Part shown: positions 37,283 to 51,000 of the stretch, in pieces
Numbering within the stretch: position 1 is the stretch's first letter
Layout: each line of letters starts with the position of its first letter
Source: Coriaria nepalensis
Lineage: Eukaryota; Streptophyta; Magnoliopsida; Cucurbitales; Coriariaceae
NCBI GenBank assembly: GCA_027186245.1
Contig: CP114481.1
Coordinates: 20,181,501 to 20,245,500, forward strand
Reading direction: 5' to 3'
Length of the DNA stretch: 64,000 nucleotides
Notes under the pieces: model-generated
Database searches by the model: none
What the model was told of the DNA's origin: nothing
What the model saw: the letters and a program-made list of their open reading frames with translations, nothing else
Program-made: the position numbers and the translations under genes

Positions 37283-38568
37283 CATGTCTTTCGCGCATAG
37301 CTTGCATATTATTTTTTGAACGCAAGTATGAATTTGTTTTATTTTAGTGTCATTAATTCAATGAGTTTTTGAAAGTCACGAATTCACTTGAAAGCAATTA
37401 AAATGAACTCTATTTTCGCACTTCGAACCAGACTTTCGTACATAACTTGCTAATTATCATTTATGGGCAAGTATGCGTTTGTTTTATTTGAGATTCATGT
37501 CAATGAGTCTTTTCAAGTCACTAATGCATTTGAAAAAAATTCAAATGAATTCTATTTTTACACTTTAAACACTACTTTCGCGGATCACTTGTTGATGATC
37601 TTTTTAAGACAAGTATGCATTTGATTTATGTTATATTTATTTTAATGAGCCTTTTCAATACAATAAATCATTTGGAAGCCATTGGAGCGAATACTATTTC
37701 CTCATTTCAAACAAGACTTTCGCGCATAGCTTGCATATTATTTTTTGAACGCAAGTATGAATTTGTTTTATTTTAGTGTCATTATCTCAATGACTTTTTG
37801 AAAGTCACTAACTCATTTGAAAGCAATTAAAATGAATTCTATTTTCGCACTTCGAACCCGACTTTCGTACATAACTTGCCAATGATCATTTAAGGGCAAG
37901 TATGCGTTTGTTTTATTTGAGATTCATGTCAATGAGTCTTTTCAAGTCACTAATGCATTTGAAAAAAATTCAAATGAATTCCATTTTTACACTTTAAACA
38001 CTACTTTCGCTGATCACTTGTTGATAATCTTTTTAAGACAAGTATGCATTTGATTTATCATATATTTATTTCAATCAGTCTTTTCAAGACGATAAATCAT
38101 TTGGAACCAATTGGAGCGAATATTATTTTCGTATTTCAAACACGGCTTTCACGCCTAGCTTGCATATGATTTTTTGAGGGCAAGTATGAATTTGTTTAAT
38201 CTTAGAGTCATCATCTCAATGACTCTTTCAAAGTCACTAATTCATTTGAACAGAATTAAAATGAATTCTATTTCCGCACTTCGAACTCGACATTCGTACA
38301 TTACTCGCTAATGATCATTTAAGGGCAAGTATGCGTTTGTTTTATTTGAGATTCATGTCAATGAGTCTTTTCAAGTCACAAATGCATTTGAAAAAAATTC
38401 AAATGAATTCTATTTTTACACTTTAAACACTACTTTCGTGATCACTTGTTGATAATCTTTTTAAAACAAGTATGCATTTGATTTATCATATATTTATTTC
38501 AATCAGTCTTTTCAAGACAATAAATAATTTGGAAGCCATTGGAGAGAATACTATTTTCGCATTTCAAA
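37283..38568. repeat. Three diverged units
   Basis: Related to the preceding block but rearranged: TTTATGGGC and TTTATGTTATAT with GAGCCTTTTC in the first, CCTCATTTCAAACAAG in the second, and a third like the 33427 unit with ACATTACTCGC. The TTTATGGGC and CCTCATTTCAAACAAG pair appears again at about 57180-57430. Confidence 0.78.
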
Positions 38569-41142
38569 CACGACTTTCGCGCATAGCTTGCATATTATTT
38601 TTTGAACGCAAGTATGAATTTGTTTTATTTTAGTGTCATTATCTCAATGACTTTTTGAAAGTCACGAATTCATTTGAAAGCAATTAAAACGAATTCTATT
38701 TTCGCACTCCGAACCCGACTTTCGTACATAACTTACTAATGATCATTTTAGGGCAAGTATGCGTTTGTTTTGTTTGAGATTCATGTCAATGAGTCTTTTC
38801 AAGTCACTAATGCATTTGAAAAAAATTCAAATGAATTCTATTTTTACACTTTAAACACTACTTTCGCGGATGACTTGTTGATAATCTTTTTAAGACAAGT
38901 ATGCATTTGATTTATCTTATATTTATTTTAATGAGTCTTTTCAATACAATAAATCATTTGGAAGCCATTGGAGCGAATACTATTTTCGCATTTCCAACAC
39001 GACTTTCGCGCATAGCTTGCATATTATTTTTTGAACGCAAGTATGAATTTGTTTTATTTTAGTCTCATTATCTCAATGACTTTTTGAAAGTCACTAATTC
39101 ATTTGAAAGCAATTAAAATGAATTCTATTTTCGCACTTCGAACCCGACTTTCGTACATAACTTGCTAATGATTATTTAAGGGCAAGTCTGCGTTTGTTTT
39201 ATTTGAAATTCATGTCAATGATTCTTTTCATGTCACTAATGCATTTGAAAACATTTCAAATGAATTCTATTTTTACATTTAAAACACTACTTTCGTGGAT
39301 CACTTGTTGATGATCTTTGTAAGACAAGTATGCATTTGATTTATCATATATTTATTTTGAGGAGTCTTTTCAAGACATTAAATAATTTGGAACTCATTGG
39401 AGCGAATACTATTTTCGCATTTCAAACACGACTTTCGCGCATAGCTTGCATATTATTTTTTTAACGCAAGTATGAATTTGTTTTATTTTAGTCTCATTAT
39501 CTCAACGACTTTTTGAAAGACACTAATTCATTTGAAAGCAATTAAAATGAATTCTATTTTCGCACTTCAAACCCGACTTTCGTACATAACTTGCTAATGA
39601 TTATTTAAGGGCAAGTCTGCGTTTGTTTTATTTGAGATTCATGTCAATGAGTCTTTTCAAGTCACTAATGCATTTGAAAAAAATTCAAATGAATTCTATT
39701 TTTACACTTTGAACACTACTTTCACGGATCACTTGTTGATAATCTTTTTAAGACAAGTATGCATTTGATTTATCATATATTTATTTCAATGAGTCTTTTC
39801 AATACAATAAATCATTTGGAAGCCATTGGAGCGAATACTATTTTCGCATTTCAAACACGACTCTCACGCATAGCTTGCATATTATTTTTTGAACGCAAGT
39901 ATGAATTTGTTTTATTTTAGTGTCATTATCTCAATGACTTTTTGAAAGTCACGAATTCATTTGAAAGCAATTAAAACGAATTCTATTTTCGCACTCCGAA
40001 CTCGACTTTCGTACATAACTTGCTAATGATCATTTAAGGGCAAGTATGCGTTTGTTTTGTTTGAGATTCATGTCAATGAGTCTTTTCAAGTCACTAATGC
40101 ATTTGAAAAAAATTCAAATGAATTCTATTTTTACACTTTAAACACTACCTTCGTGGATCACTTGTTGATGATCTTTTTAAGACAAGTATGCATTTGATTT
40201 ATCATATATTTATTTCAATGAGTCTTTTCAAGACAATAAATAATTTGGAAGCCATTGGAGAGAATACTATTTTCGCATTTCAAACACGACTTTCGCGCAT
40301 AGCTTGCATATTATTTTTTGAACGCAAGTATGAATTTGTTTTATTTTAGTGTCATTATCTCAATGACTTTTTGAAAGTCACGAATTCATTTGAAAGCAAT
40401 TAAAACGAATTCTATTTTCGCACTCCGAACCCGACTTTCGTACATAACTTGCTAATGATCATTTAAGGGCAAGTATGCGTTTGTTTTGTTTGAGATTCAT
40501 GTCAATGAGTCTTTTCAAGTCACTAATGCATTTGAAAAAAATTCAAATGAATTCTATTTTTACACTTTAAACACTACCTTCGTGGATCACTTGTTGATGA
40601 TCTTTTTAAGACAAGTATGCATTTGATTTATCATATATTTATTTCAATGAGTCTTTTCAAGACAATAAATAATTTGGAAGCCATTGGAGAGAATACTATT
40701 TTCGCATTTCAAACACGACTTTCGCGCATAGCTTGCATATTATTTTTTGAACGCAAGTATGAATTTGTTTTATTTTAGTGTCATTATCTCAATGACTTTT
40801 TGAAAGTCACGAATTCATTTGAAAGCAATTAAAACGAATTCTATTTTCGCACTCCGAACCCGACTTTCGTACATAACTTGCTAATGATCATTTAAGGGCA
40901 AGTATGCGTTTGTTTTGTTTGAGATTCATGTCAATGAGTCTTTTCAAGTCACTAATGCATTTGAAAAAAATTGAAATGAATTCTATTTTTACACTTTAGA
41001 CACTACTTTCGCGGATCACTTGTTGATAATCTTTTTAAGACAAGTATGCATTTGATTTATCTTATATTTATTTTAATGAGTCTTTTCAATACAATAAATC
41101 ATTTGGAAGCCATTGGAGCGAATACTATTTTCGCATTTCCAA
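38569..41142. repeat. Six A1 units with AAAACGAATTC
   Basis: Introduces the AAAACGAATTC form of A (a CpG where others have ATG), confined to about 38.6-47.3 kb. Units at about 40286 and 40715 are near-identical neighbours with CTACCTTCGTGG in the C before each. The unit at about 39000 has AAAACATTTC and TTTTGAGGAGTC; those marks recur at 41506 and 44078. Confidence 0.82.
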
Positions 41143-43714
41143 CACGACTTTCGCGCATAGCTTGCATATTATTTTCTGAACGCAAGTATGAATTTGTTTT
41201 ATTTTAGTGTCATTATCTCAATGACTTTTTGAAAGTCACTAATTCATTTGAAAGCAATTAAAATGAATTCTATTTTCGCACTTCGAACCCGACTTTCGTA
41301 CATAACTTGCTAATGATTATTTAAGGGCAAGTCTGCTTTTGTTTTATTTGAAATTCATGTCAATGATTCTTTTCAAGTCACTAATGCATTTGAAAACATT
41401 TCGAATGAATTCTATTTTTACATTTAAAACACTACTTTCATGGATCACTTGTTGATGATCTTTGTAAGACAACTATGCATTTGATTTATCATATATTTAT
41501 TTTGAGGAGTCTTTTCAAGACAATAAATAATTTGGAACTCATTGGAGCGAATACTATTTTCGCATTTCAAACACGACTTTCGCGCATAGCTTGCATATTA
41601 TTTTTTGAACGCAAGTATGAATTTGTTTTATTTTAGTGTCATTATCTCAACGACTTTTTGAAAGTCACTAATTCATTTGAAAGCGATTAAAATGAATTCT
41701 ATTTTCGCACTTCGAACCCGACTTTCGTACATAACTTGCTAATGCTTATTTAAGGGCAAGTCTGCGTTTCTTTTATTTGAGATTCATGTCAATGAGTCTT
41801 TTCAAGTCACTAATGCATTTGAAAAAAATTCAAATGAATTCTATTTTTACACTATAAACACTACTTTCGCGGATCACTTGTTGATAATCTTTTTAAGACA
41901 AGTATGCATTTGATTTATCTTATATTTATTTTAATGAGTCTTTTCAATACAATAAATCATTTGGAAGCCATTGGAGCGAATACTATTTTCGCATTCGAAA
42001 CACGACTTTCACGCCTAGCTTGCATATGATTTTTTGAGGCAAGTATGAATTTGTTTAATCTTAGAGTCATCATCTCAATGACTCTTTGAAAGTCACGAAT
42101 TCATTTGAACAGAATTAAAATGAATTCTATTTTCGCACTTCGAACCCGACTTTCGTACATAACTTGCTAATGATCATTTAAGGGCAAGTATGCGTTTGTT
42201 TTATTTGAGATTCATGTCAATGAGTCTTTTCAAGTCACTAATGCATTTGAAAAAAATTCAAATGAATTCTATTTTTACACTTTAAACACTACTTTCACGG
42301 ATGACTTGTTGATAATCTTTTTAAGACAAGTATGCATTTGATTTATCATATATTTATTTCAATGAGTCTTTTCAAGACAATAAATAATTTGGAAGCCATT
42401 GGAGAGAATACTATTTTCGCATTTCAAACACGACTTTCGCGCATAGCTTGCATATTATTTTTTGAACGCAAGTATGAATTTGTTTTATTTTAGTGTCATT
42501 ATGTTAATGACTTTTCGAAAGTCACGAATTCATTTGAAAGCAATTAAAACGAATTCTATTTTCGCACTCCGAACCCGACTTTCGTACATAACTTGCTAAT
42601 GATCATTTAAGGGCAAGTATGCGTTTGTTTTATTTGAGATTCATGTCAATGAGTCTTTTCAAGTCACTAATGCATTTGAAAAAAATTCAAATGAATTCTA
42701 TTTTTACACTTTAAACACTACTTTCGTGATCACTTGTTGATAATCTTTTTAAGACAAGTATGCATTTGATTTATCTTATATTTATTTTAATGAGTCTTTT
42801 CAATACAATAAATCATTTGGAAGCCATTGGAGCGAATACTATTTTCGCATTTCCAACACGACTTTCGCGCATAGCTTGCATATTATTTTCTGAACGCAAG
42901 TATGAATTTGTTTTATTTTAGTGTCATTATCTCAATGACTTTTTGAAAGTCACGAATTCATTTGAAAGCAATTAAAACGAATTCTATTTTCGCACTCCGA
43001 ACCCGACTTTCGTACATAACTTGCTAATGATCATTTAAGGGCAAGTATGCGTTTGTTTTGTTTGAGATTCATGTCAATGAGTCTTTTCAAGTCACTAATG
43101 CATTTGAAAAAAATTCAAATGAATTCTATTTTTACACTTTAAACACTACCTTCGTGGATCACTTGTTGATGATCTTTTTAAGACAAGTATGCATTTGATT
43201 TATCATATATTTATTTCAATGAGTCTTTTCAAGACAATAAATAATTTGGAAGCCATTGGAGAGAATACTATTTTCGCATTTCAAACACGACTTTCGCGCA
43301 TAGCTTGCATATTATTTTTTGAACGCAAGTATGAATTTGTTTTATTTTAGTGTCATTATCTCAATGACTTTTTGAAAGTCACGAATTCATTTGAAAGCAA
43401 TTAAAACGAATTCTATTTTCGCACTCCGAACCCGACTTTCGTACATAACTTGCTAATGATCATTTAAGGGCAAGTATGCGTTTGTTTTGTTTGAGATTCA
43501 TGTCAATGAGTCTTTTCAAGTCACTAATGCATTTGAAAAAAATTGAAATGAATTCTATTTTTACACTTTAGACACTACTTTCGCGGATCACTTGTTGATA
43601 ATCTTTTTAAGACAAGTATGCATTTGATTTATCTTATATTTATTTTAATGAGTCTTTTCAATACAATAAATCATTTGGAAGCCATTGGAGCGAATACTAT
43701 TTTCGCATTTCCAA
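41143..43714. repeat. 6-unit higher-order repeat, copy 1 (2572 bp)
   Basis: Opens with CATTTCCAACACG and TTTTCTGAACG, then units marked AAAACATTTCGAATG with TTTTGAGGAGTC, TGCTTATTT with TTTCTTTTATT, CATTCGAAACACG with TTTTTTGAGGCAAG, ATGTTAATGAC and CTACCTTCGTGG. The first three units recur 2572 bp downstream. Confidence 0.88.
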
Positions 43715-45000
43715 CACGACTTTCGCGCATAGCTTGCATATTATTTTCTGAACGCAAGTATGAATTTGTTTTATTTTAGTGTCATTATCTCAATGACTTT
43801 TTGAAAGTCACTAATTCATTTGAAAGCAATTAAAATGAATTCTATTTTCGCACTTCGAACCCGACTTTCGTACATAACTTGCTAATGATTATTTAAGGGC
43901 AAGTCTGCGTTTGTTTTATTTGAAATTCATGTCAATGATTCTTTTCAAGTCACTAATGCATTTGAAAACATTTCGAATGAATTCTATTTTTACATTTAAA
44001 ACACTACTTTCATGGATCACTTGTTGATGATCTTTGTAAGACAACTATGCATTTGATTTATCATATATTTATTTTGAGGAGTCTTTTCAAGACAATAAAT
44101 AATTTGGAACTCATTGGAGCGAATACTATTTTCGCATTTCAAACACGACTTTCGCGCATAGCTTGCATATTATTTTTTGAACGCAAGTATGAATTTGTTT
44201 TATTTTAGTGTCATTATCTCAACGACTTTTTGAAAGTCACTAATTCATTTGAAAGCGATTAAAATGAATTCTATTTTCGCACTTCGAACCCGACTTTCGT
44301 ACATAACTTGCTAATGCTTATTTAAGGGCAAGTCTGCGTTTCTTTTATTTGAGATTCATGTCAATGAGTCTTTTCAAGTCACTAATGCATTTGAAAAAAA
44401 TTCAAATGAATTCTATTTTTACACTATAAACACTACTTTCGCGGATCACTTGTTGATAATCTTTTTAAGACAAGTATGCATTTGATTTATCTTATATTTA
44501 TTTTAATGAGTCTTTTCAATACAATAAATCATTTGGAAGCCATTGGAGCGAATACTATTTTCGCATTCGAAACACGACTTTCACGCCTAGCTTGCATATG
44601 ATTTTTTGAGGCAAGTATGAATTTGTTTAATCTTAGAGTCATCATCTCAATGACTCTTTGAAAGTCACGAATTCATTTGAACAGAATTAAAATGAATTCT
44701 ATTTTCGCACTTCGAACCCGACTTTCGTACATAACTTGCTAATGATCATTTAAGGGCAAGTATGCGTTTGTTTTATTTGAGATTCATGTCAATGAGTCTT
44801 TTCAAGTCACTAATGCATTTGAAAAAAATTCAAATGAATTCTATTTTTACACTTTAAACACTACTTTCACGGATGACTTGTTGATAATCTTTTTAAGACA
44901 AGTATGCATTTGATTTATCATATATTTATTTCAATGAGTCTTTTCAAGACAATAAACAATTTGGAAGCCATTGGAGAGAATACTATTTTCACATTTCAAA
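43715..45000. repeat. 6-unit higher-order repeat, partial copy 2 (3 units)
   Basis: Repeats the first half of the 41143 block with the same rare marks: AAAACATTTCGAATG, GAGGAGTC at 44078, CATTCGAAACACG. After this the order changes, although the unit at 45001 still resembles that at 42429 (TTATTTTAATGAC against TTATGTTAATGAC). Confidence 0.86.
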
Positions 45001-47143
45001 CACGACTTTCGCGCATAGCTTGCATATTATTTTCTGAACGCAAGTATGAATTTGTTTTATTTTAGTGTCATTATTTTAATGACTTTTCGAAAGTCACGAA
45101 TTCATTTGAAAGCAATTAAAACGAATTCTATTTTCGCACTCCGAACCCGACTTTCGTACATAACTTGCTAATGATCATTTAAGGGCAAGTATGCGTTTCT
45201 TTTATTTGAGATTCATGTCAATGAGTCTTTTCAAGTCACTAATGCATTTGAAAAAAATTCAAATGAATTCTATTTTTACACTATAAACACTACTTTCGCG
45301 GATCACTTGTTGATAATCTTTTTAAGACAAGGATGCATTTGATTTATCTTATATTTATTTTAATGAGTCTCTTCAATACAATAAATCATTTGGAAGCCAT
45401 TGGAGCGAATACTATTTTCGCATTTCCAACACGACTTTCACGCCTAGCTTGCATATGATTTTTTGAGGGCAAGTATGAATTTGTTTAATCTTAGAGTCAT
45501 CAACTCAATGACTCTTTGAAAGTCACTAATTCATTCGAACAGAATTAAAATGAATTATATTTTCGCACTTCGAACCCAACTTTCGTACATAACTTGCTAA
45601 TGATCATTTAAGGGCAAGTATGCGTTTGTTTTATTTGAGATTCATGTCAATGAGTCTTTTCAAGTCACTAATGCATTTGAAAAAAATTCAAATGAATTCT
45701 ATTTTTACACTTTAAACACTACTTTCGCTGATCACTTGTTGATAATCTTTTTAAGACAAGTATGCATTTGATTTATCATATATTTATTTCAATGAGTCTT
45801 TTCAAGACGATAAATCATTTGGAAGGAATTGGAGCGAATACTATTTTCGCATTTCGAACACGACTTTCTCGCCTAGCTTGCATATGATTTTTTGAAGGCA
45901 AGTATGAATTTGTTTAATCTTAGAGTCATCATCTCAATGACTCTTTCAAAGTCACTAATTCATTTGAACAGAATTAAAATGAATTCTATTTCCGCACTTC
46001 GAACCCGACTTTCGTACATAACTTGCTAATGATCATTTAAGGGCAAGTATGCGTTTGTTTTATTTGAGATTCATGTCAATGAGTCTTTTCAAGTCACTAA
46101 TGCATTTGAAAAAAATTCAAATGAATTCTATTTTTACACTTTAAACACTACTTTCGTGATCACTTGTTGATAATCTTTTTAAGACAAGTATGCATTTGAT
46201 TTATCTTATATTTATTTTAATGAGTCTTTTCAGTACAATAAATCATTTGGAAGCCATTGGAGCGAATACTATTTTCGCATTTCAAACACGACTTTCACGC
46301 CTAGCTTGCATATGATTTTTTGAGGGCAAGTATGAATTTGTTTAATCTTAGAGTCATCATCTCAATGACTCTTTGATAGTCACTAATTCATTTGAACCGA
46401 ATTAAAATGAATTCTATTTTCGCACTTCGAACCCGACTTTCGTACATAACTTGCTAATGATCATTTAAGGGCAAGTATGCGTTTGTTTTATTTGAGATTC
46501 ATGTCAATGAGTCTTTTCAAGTCACTAATGCATTTGAAAAAAATTCAAATGAATTCTATTTTTACACTTTAAACACTACTTTCACGGATGACTTGTTGAT
46601 AATCTTTTTAAGACAAGTATGCATTTGATTTATCATATATTTATTTCAATGAGTCTTTTCAAGACAATAAATAATTTGGAAGCCATTGGAGAGAATACTA
46701 TTTTCGCATTTCAAACACGACTTTCGCGCATAGCTTGCATATTATTTTTTGAACGCAAGTATGAATTTGTTTTATTTTAGTGTCATTATCTCAATGACTT
46801 TTCGAAAGTCACGAATTCATTTGAAAGCAATTAAAACGAATTCTATTTTCGCACTCCGAACCCGACTTTCGTACATAACTTGCTAATGATCATTTAAGGG
46901 CAAGTATGCGTTTGTTTTATTTGAGATTCATGTCAATGAGTCTTTTCAAGTCACTAATGCATTTGAAAAAAATTCAAATGAATTCTATTTTTACACTTTA
47001 AACACTACTTTCGTGATCACTTGTTGATAATCTTTTTAAGAAAAGTATGCATTTGATTTATCTTATATTTATTTTAATGAGTCTTTTCAGTACAATAAAT
47101 CATTTGGAAGCCATTGGAGCGAATACTATTTTCGCATTTCAAA
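45001..47143. repeat. 5-unit block, copy 1 (2143 bp)
   Basis: Order A1 (AAAACG), A2 (CATCAACTC, AATTATATTTTC), A2 (CTCGCC), A2 (TTTGATAGTCAC, GAACCGAATT), A1 (AAAACG). Marks TTTCTTTTATT, CACTATAAACAC and ACAAGGATGC are repeated 2145 bp later. This block marks the change from mainly A1 to mainly A2 units. Confidence 0.87.
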
Positions 47144-48001
47144 CACGACTTTCACGCCTAGCTTGCATATGATTTTTTGAGGGCAAGTATGAATTTGTTT
47201 AATCTTAGAGTCATCATCTCAATGACTTTTCGAAAGTCACGAATTCATTTGAAAGCAATTAAAACGAATTCTATTTTCGCACTCCGAACCCGACTTTCGT
47301 ACATAACTTGCTAATGATCATTTAAGGGCAAGTATGCGTTTCTTTTATTTGAGATTCATGTCAATGAGTCTTTTCAAGTCACTAATGCATTTGAAAAAAA
47401 TTCAAATGAATTCTATTTTTACACTATAAACACTACTTTCGCGGATCACTTGTTGATAATCTTTTTAAGACAAGGATGCATTTGATTTATCTTATATTTA
47501 TTTTAATGAGTCTTTTCAATACAATAAATCATTTGGAAGCCATTGGAGCGAATACTATTTTCGCATTTCCAACACGACTTTCACGCCTAGCTTGCATATG
47601 ATTTTTTGAGGGCAAGTATGAATTTGTTTAATCTTAGAGTCATCAACTCAATGACTCTTTGAAAGTCACTAATTCATTTGAACAGAATTAAAATGAATTA
47701 TATTTTCGCACTTCGAACCCGACTTTCGTACATAACTTGCTAATGATCATTTAAGGGCAAGTATGCGTTTGTTTTATTTGAGATTCATGTCAATGAGTCT
47801 TTTCAAGTCACTAATGCATTTGAAAAAAATTCAAATGAATTCTATTTTTACACTTTAAACACTACTTTCGCTGATCACTTGTTGATAATCTTTTTAAGAC
47901 AAGTATGCATTTGATTTATCATATATTTATTTCAATGAGTCTTTTCAAGACGATAAATCATTTGGAAGGAATTGGAGCGAATACTATTTTCGCATTTCAA
48001 A
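47144..48001. repeat. Start of copy 2, entered through a chimeric A
   Basis: From about 47223 the sequence follows the 45001 block (AAAACG, TTTCTTTTATT, CACTATAAACAC, ACAAGGATGC, CATCAACTC). The left half of the first A belongs instead to an A2 unit, so the duplication junction is inside the A subunit. Confidence 0.85.
47191..47262. other. Chimeric A subunit, A2 to A1 switch
   Basis: The left half is A2 (GTTTAATCTTAGAGTCATCA), the right half A1 (ACTTTTCGAAAGTCAC, GAAAGCAATTAAAACG). The switch is within CTCAATGACT at about 47218-47227, the same segment as in the chimera at 32.6 kb, but in the opposite direction. Confidence 0.86.
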
Positions 48002-48858
48002 CACGACTTTCTCGCCTAGCTTGCATATGATTTTTTGAAGGCAAGTATGAATTTGTTTAATCTTAGAGTCATCATCTCAATGACTCTTTCAAAGTCACTA
48101 ATTCATTTGAACAGAATTAAAATGAATTCTATTTCCGCACTTCGAACCCGACTTTCGTACATAACTTGCTAATGATCATTTAAGGGCAAGTATGCGTTTG
48201 TTTTATTTGAGATTCATGTCAATGAGTCTTTTCAAGTCACTAATGCATTTGAAAAAAATTCAAATGAATTCTATTTTTACACTTTAAACACTACTTTCGT
48301 GATCACTTGTTGATAATCTTTTTAAGACAAGTATGCATTTGATTTATCTTATATTTATTTTAATGAGTCTTTTCAGTACAATAAATCATTTGGAAGCCAT
48401 TGGAGCGAATACTATTTTCGCATTTCAAACACGACTTTCACGCCTAGCTTGCATATGATTTTTTGAGGGCAAGTATGAATTTGTTTAATCTTAGAGTCAT
48501 CATCTCAATGACTCTTTGATAGTCACTAATTCATTTGAACCGAATTAAAATGAATTCTATTTTCGCACTTCGAACCCGACTTTCGTACATAACTTGCTAA
48601 TGATCATTTAAGGGCAAGTATGCGTTTGTTTTATTTGAGATTCATGTCAATGAGTCTTTTCAAGTCACTAATGCATTTGAAAAAAATTCAAATGAATTCT
48701 ATTTTTACACTTTAAACACTACTTTCGCTGATCACTTGTTGATAATCTTTTTAAGACAAGTATGCATTTGATTTATCATATATTTATTTCAATGAGTCTT
48801 TTCAAGACGATAAATCATTTGGAAGGAATTGGAGCGAATACTATTTTCGCATTTCAAA
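48002..48858. repeat. A2 dimer, copy 1 (857 bp)
   Basis: A CTCGCC unit preceded by GGAAGGAATTGG, then a CACGCC unit with TTTGATAGTCAC and GAACCGAATT. The single missing base is the CGTGATC deletion in the first C. The next 857 bp repeat it. Confidence 0.9.
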
Positions 48859-49715
48859 CACGACTTTCTCGCCTAGCTTGCATATGATTTTTTGAAGGCA
48901 AGTATGAATTTGTTTAATCTTAGAGTCATCATCTCAATGACTCTTTCAAAGTCACTAATTCATTTGAACAGAATTAAAATGAATTCTATTTCCGCACTTC
49001 GAACCCGACTTTCGTACATAACTTGCTAATGATCATTTAAGGGCAAGTATGCGTTTGTTTTATTTGAGATTCATGTCAATGAGTCTTTTCAAGTCACTAA
49101 TGCATTTGAAAAAAATTCAAATGAATTCTATTTTTACACTTTAAACACTACTTTCGTGATCACTTGTTGATAATCTTTTTAAGACAAGTATGCATTTGAT
49201 TTATCTTATATTTATTTTAATGAGTCTTTTCAGTACAATAAATCATTTGGAAGCCATTGGAGCGAATACTATTTTCGCATTTCAAACACGACTTTCACGC
49301 CTAGCTTGCATATGATTTTTTGAGGGCAAGTATGAATTTGTTTAATCTTAGAGTCATCATCTCAATGACTCTTTGATAGTCACTAATTCATTTGAACCGA
49401 ATTAAAATGAATTCTATTTTCGCACTTCGAACCCGACTTTCGTACATAACTTGCTAATGATCATTTAAGGGCAAGTATGCGTTTGTTTTATTTGAGATTC
49501 ATGTCAATGAGTCTTTTCAAGTCACTAATGCATTTGAAAAAAATTCAAATGAATTCTATTTTTACACTTTAAACACTACTTTCGCTGATCACTTGTTGAT
49601 AATCTTTTTAAGACAAGTATGCATTTGATTTATCATATATTTATTTCAATGAGTCTTTTCAAGACGATAAATCATTTGGAAGGAATTGGAGCGAATACTA
49701 TTTTCGCATTTCAAA
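48859..49715. repeat. A2 dimer, copy 2 (857 bp)
   Basis: Same dimer as 48002-48858. GATAGTCAC falls at 48518 and 49375, 857 bp apart. I saw no difference between the copies in the lines compared. Confidence 0.9.
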
Positions 49716-51000
49716 CACGACTTTCTCGCCTAGCTTGCATATGATTTTTTGAAGGCAAGTATGAATTTGTTTAATCTTAGAGTCATCATCTCAATGACTC
49801 TTTCAAAGTCACTAATTCATTTGAACAGAATTAAAATGAATTCTATTTCCGCACTTCGAACTCGACTTTCGTACATAACTTGCTAATGATCATTTAAGGG
49901 CAAGTATGCGTTTGTTTTATTTGAGATTCATGTCAATGAGTCTTTTCAAGTCACTAATGCATTTGAAAAAAATTCAAATGAATTCTATTTTTACACTTTA
50001 AACACTACTTTCGTGATCACTTGTTGATAATCTTTTTAAGACAAGTATGCATTTGATTTATCATATATTTATTTCAATGAGTCTTTTCAAGACGATAAGT
50101 CATTTGGAAGGAATTGGAGCGAATACTATTTTCGCATTTCAAACACGACTTTCTCGCCTAGCTTGCATATGATTTTTTGAAGGCAAGTATGAATTTGTTT
50201 AATCTTAGAGTCATCATCTCAATGACTCTTTCAAAGTCACTAATTCATTTGAACAGAATTAAAATGAATTCTATTTCCGCACTTCGAACCCGACTTTCGT
50301 ACATAACTTGCTAATGATCATTTAAGGGCAAGTATGCGTTTGTTTTATTTGAGATTCATGTCAATGAGTCTTTTCAAGTCACTAATGCATTTGAAAAAAA
50401 TTCAAATGAATTCTATTTTTACACTTTAAACACTACTTTCGTGATCACTTGTTGATAATCTTTTTAAGACAAGTATGCATTTGATTTATCTTATATTTAT
50501 TTTAATGAGTCTTTTCAGTACAATAAATCATTTGGAAGCCATTGGAGCGAATACTATTTTCGCATTTCAAACACGACTTTCACGCCTAGCTTGCATATGA
50601 TTTTTTGAGGGCAAGTATGAATTTGTTTAATCTTAGAGTCATCATCTCAATGACTCTTTGATAGTCACTAATTCATTTGAACCGAATTAAAATGAATTCT
50701 ATTTTCGCACTTCGAACCCGACTTTCGTACATAACTTGCTAATGATCATTTAAGGGCAAGTATGCGTTTGTTTTATTTGAGATTCATGTCAATGAGTCTT
50801 TTCAAGTCAGTAATGCATTTGAAAAAAATTCAAATGAATTCTATTTTTACACTTTAAACACTACTTTCGCTGATCACTTGTTGATAATCTTTTTAAGACA
50901 AGTATGCATTTGATTTATCATATATTTATTTCAATGAGTCTTTTCAAGACGATAAGTCATTTGGAAGGAATTGGAGCGAATACTATTTTCGCATTTCAAA
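49716..51000. repeat. A2 trimer, variant copy (1285 bp)
   Basis: Three units: two CTCGCC forms in a row (49716, about 50144) and then a GATAGTCAC form. It introduces GATAAGTC and GTCAGTAATG (50808), which mark the following trimers. It has the trimer length but a different middle unit, so it looks like an intermediate. Confidence 0.86.
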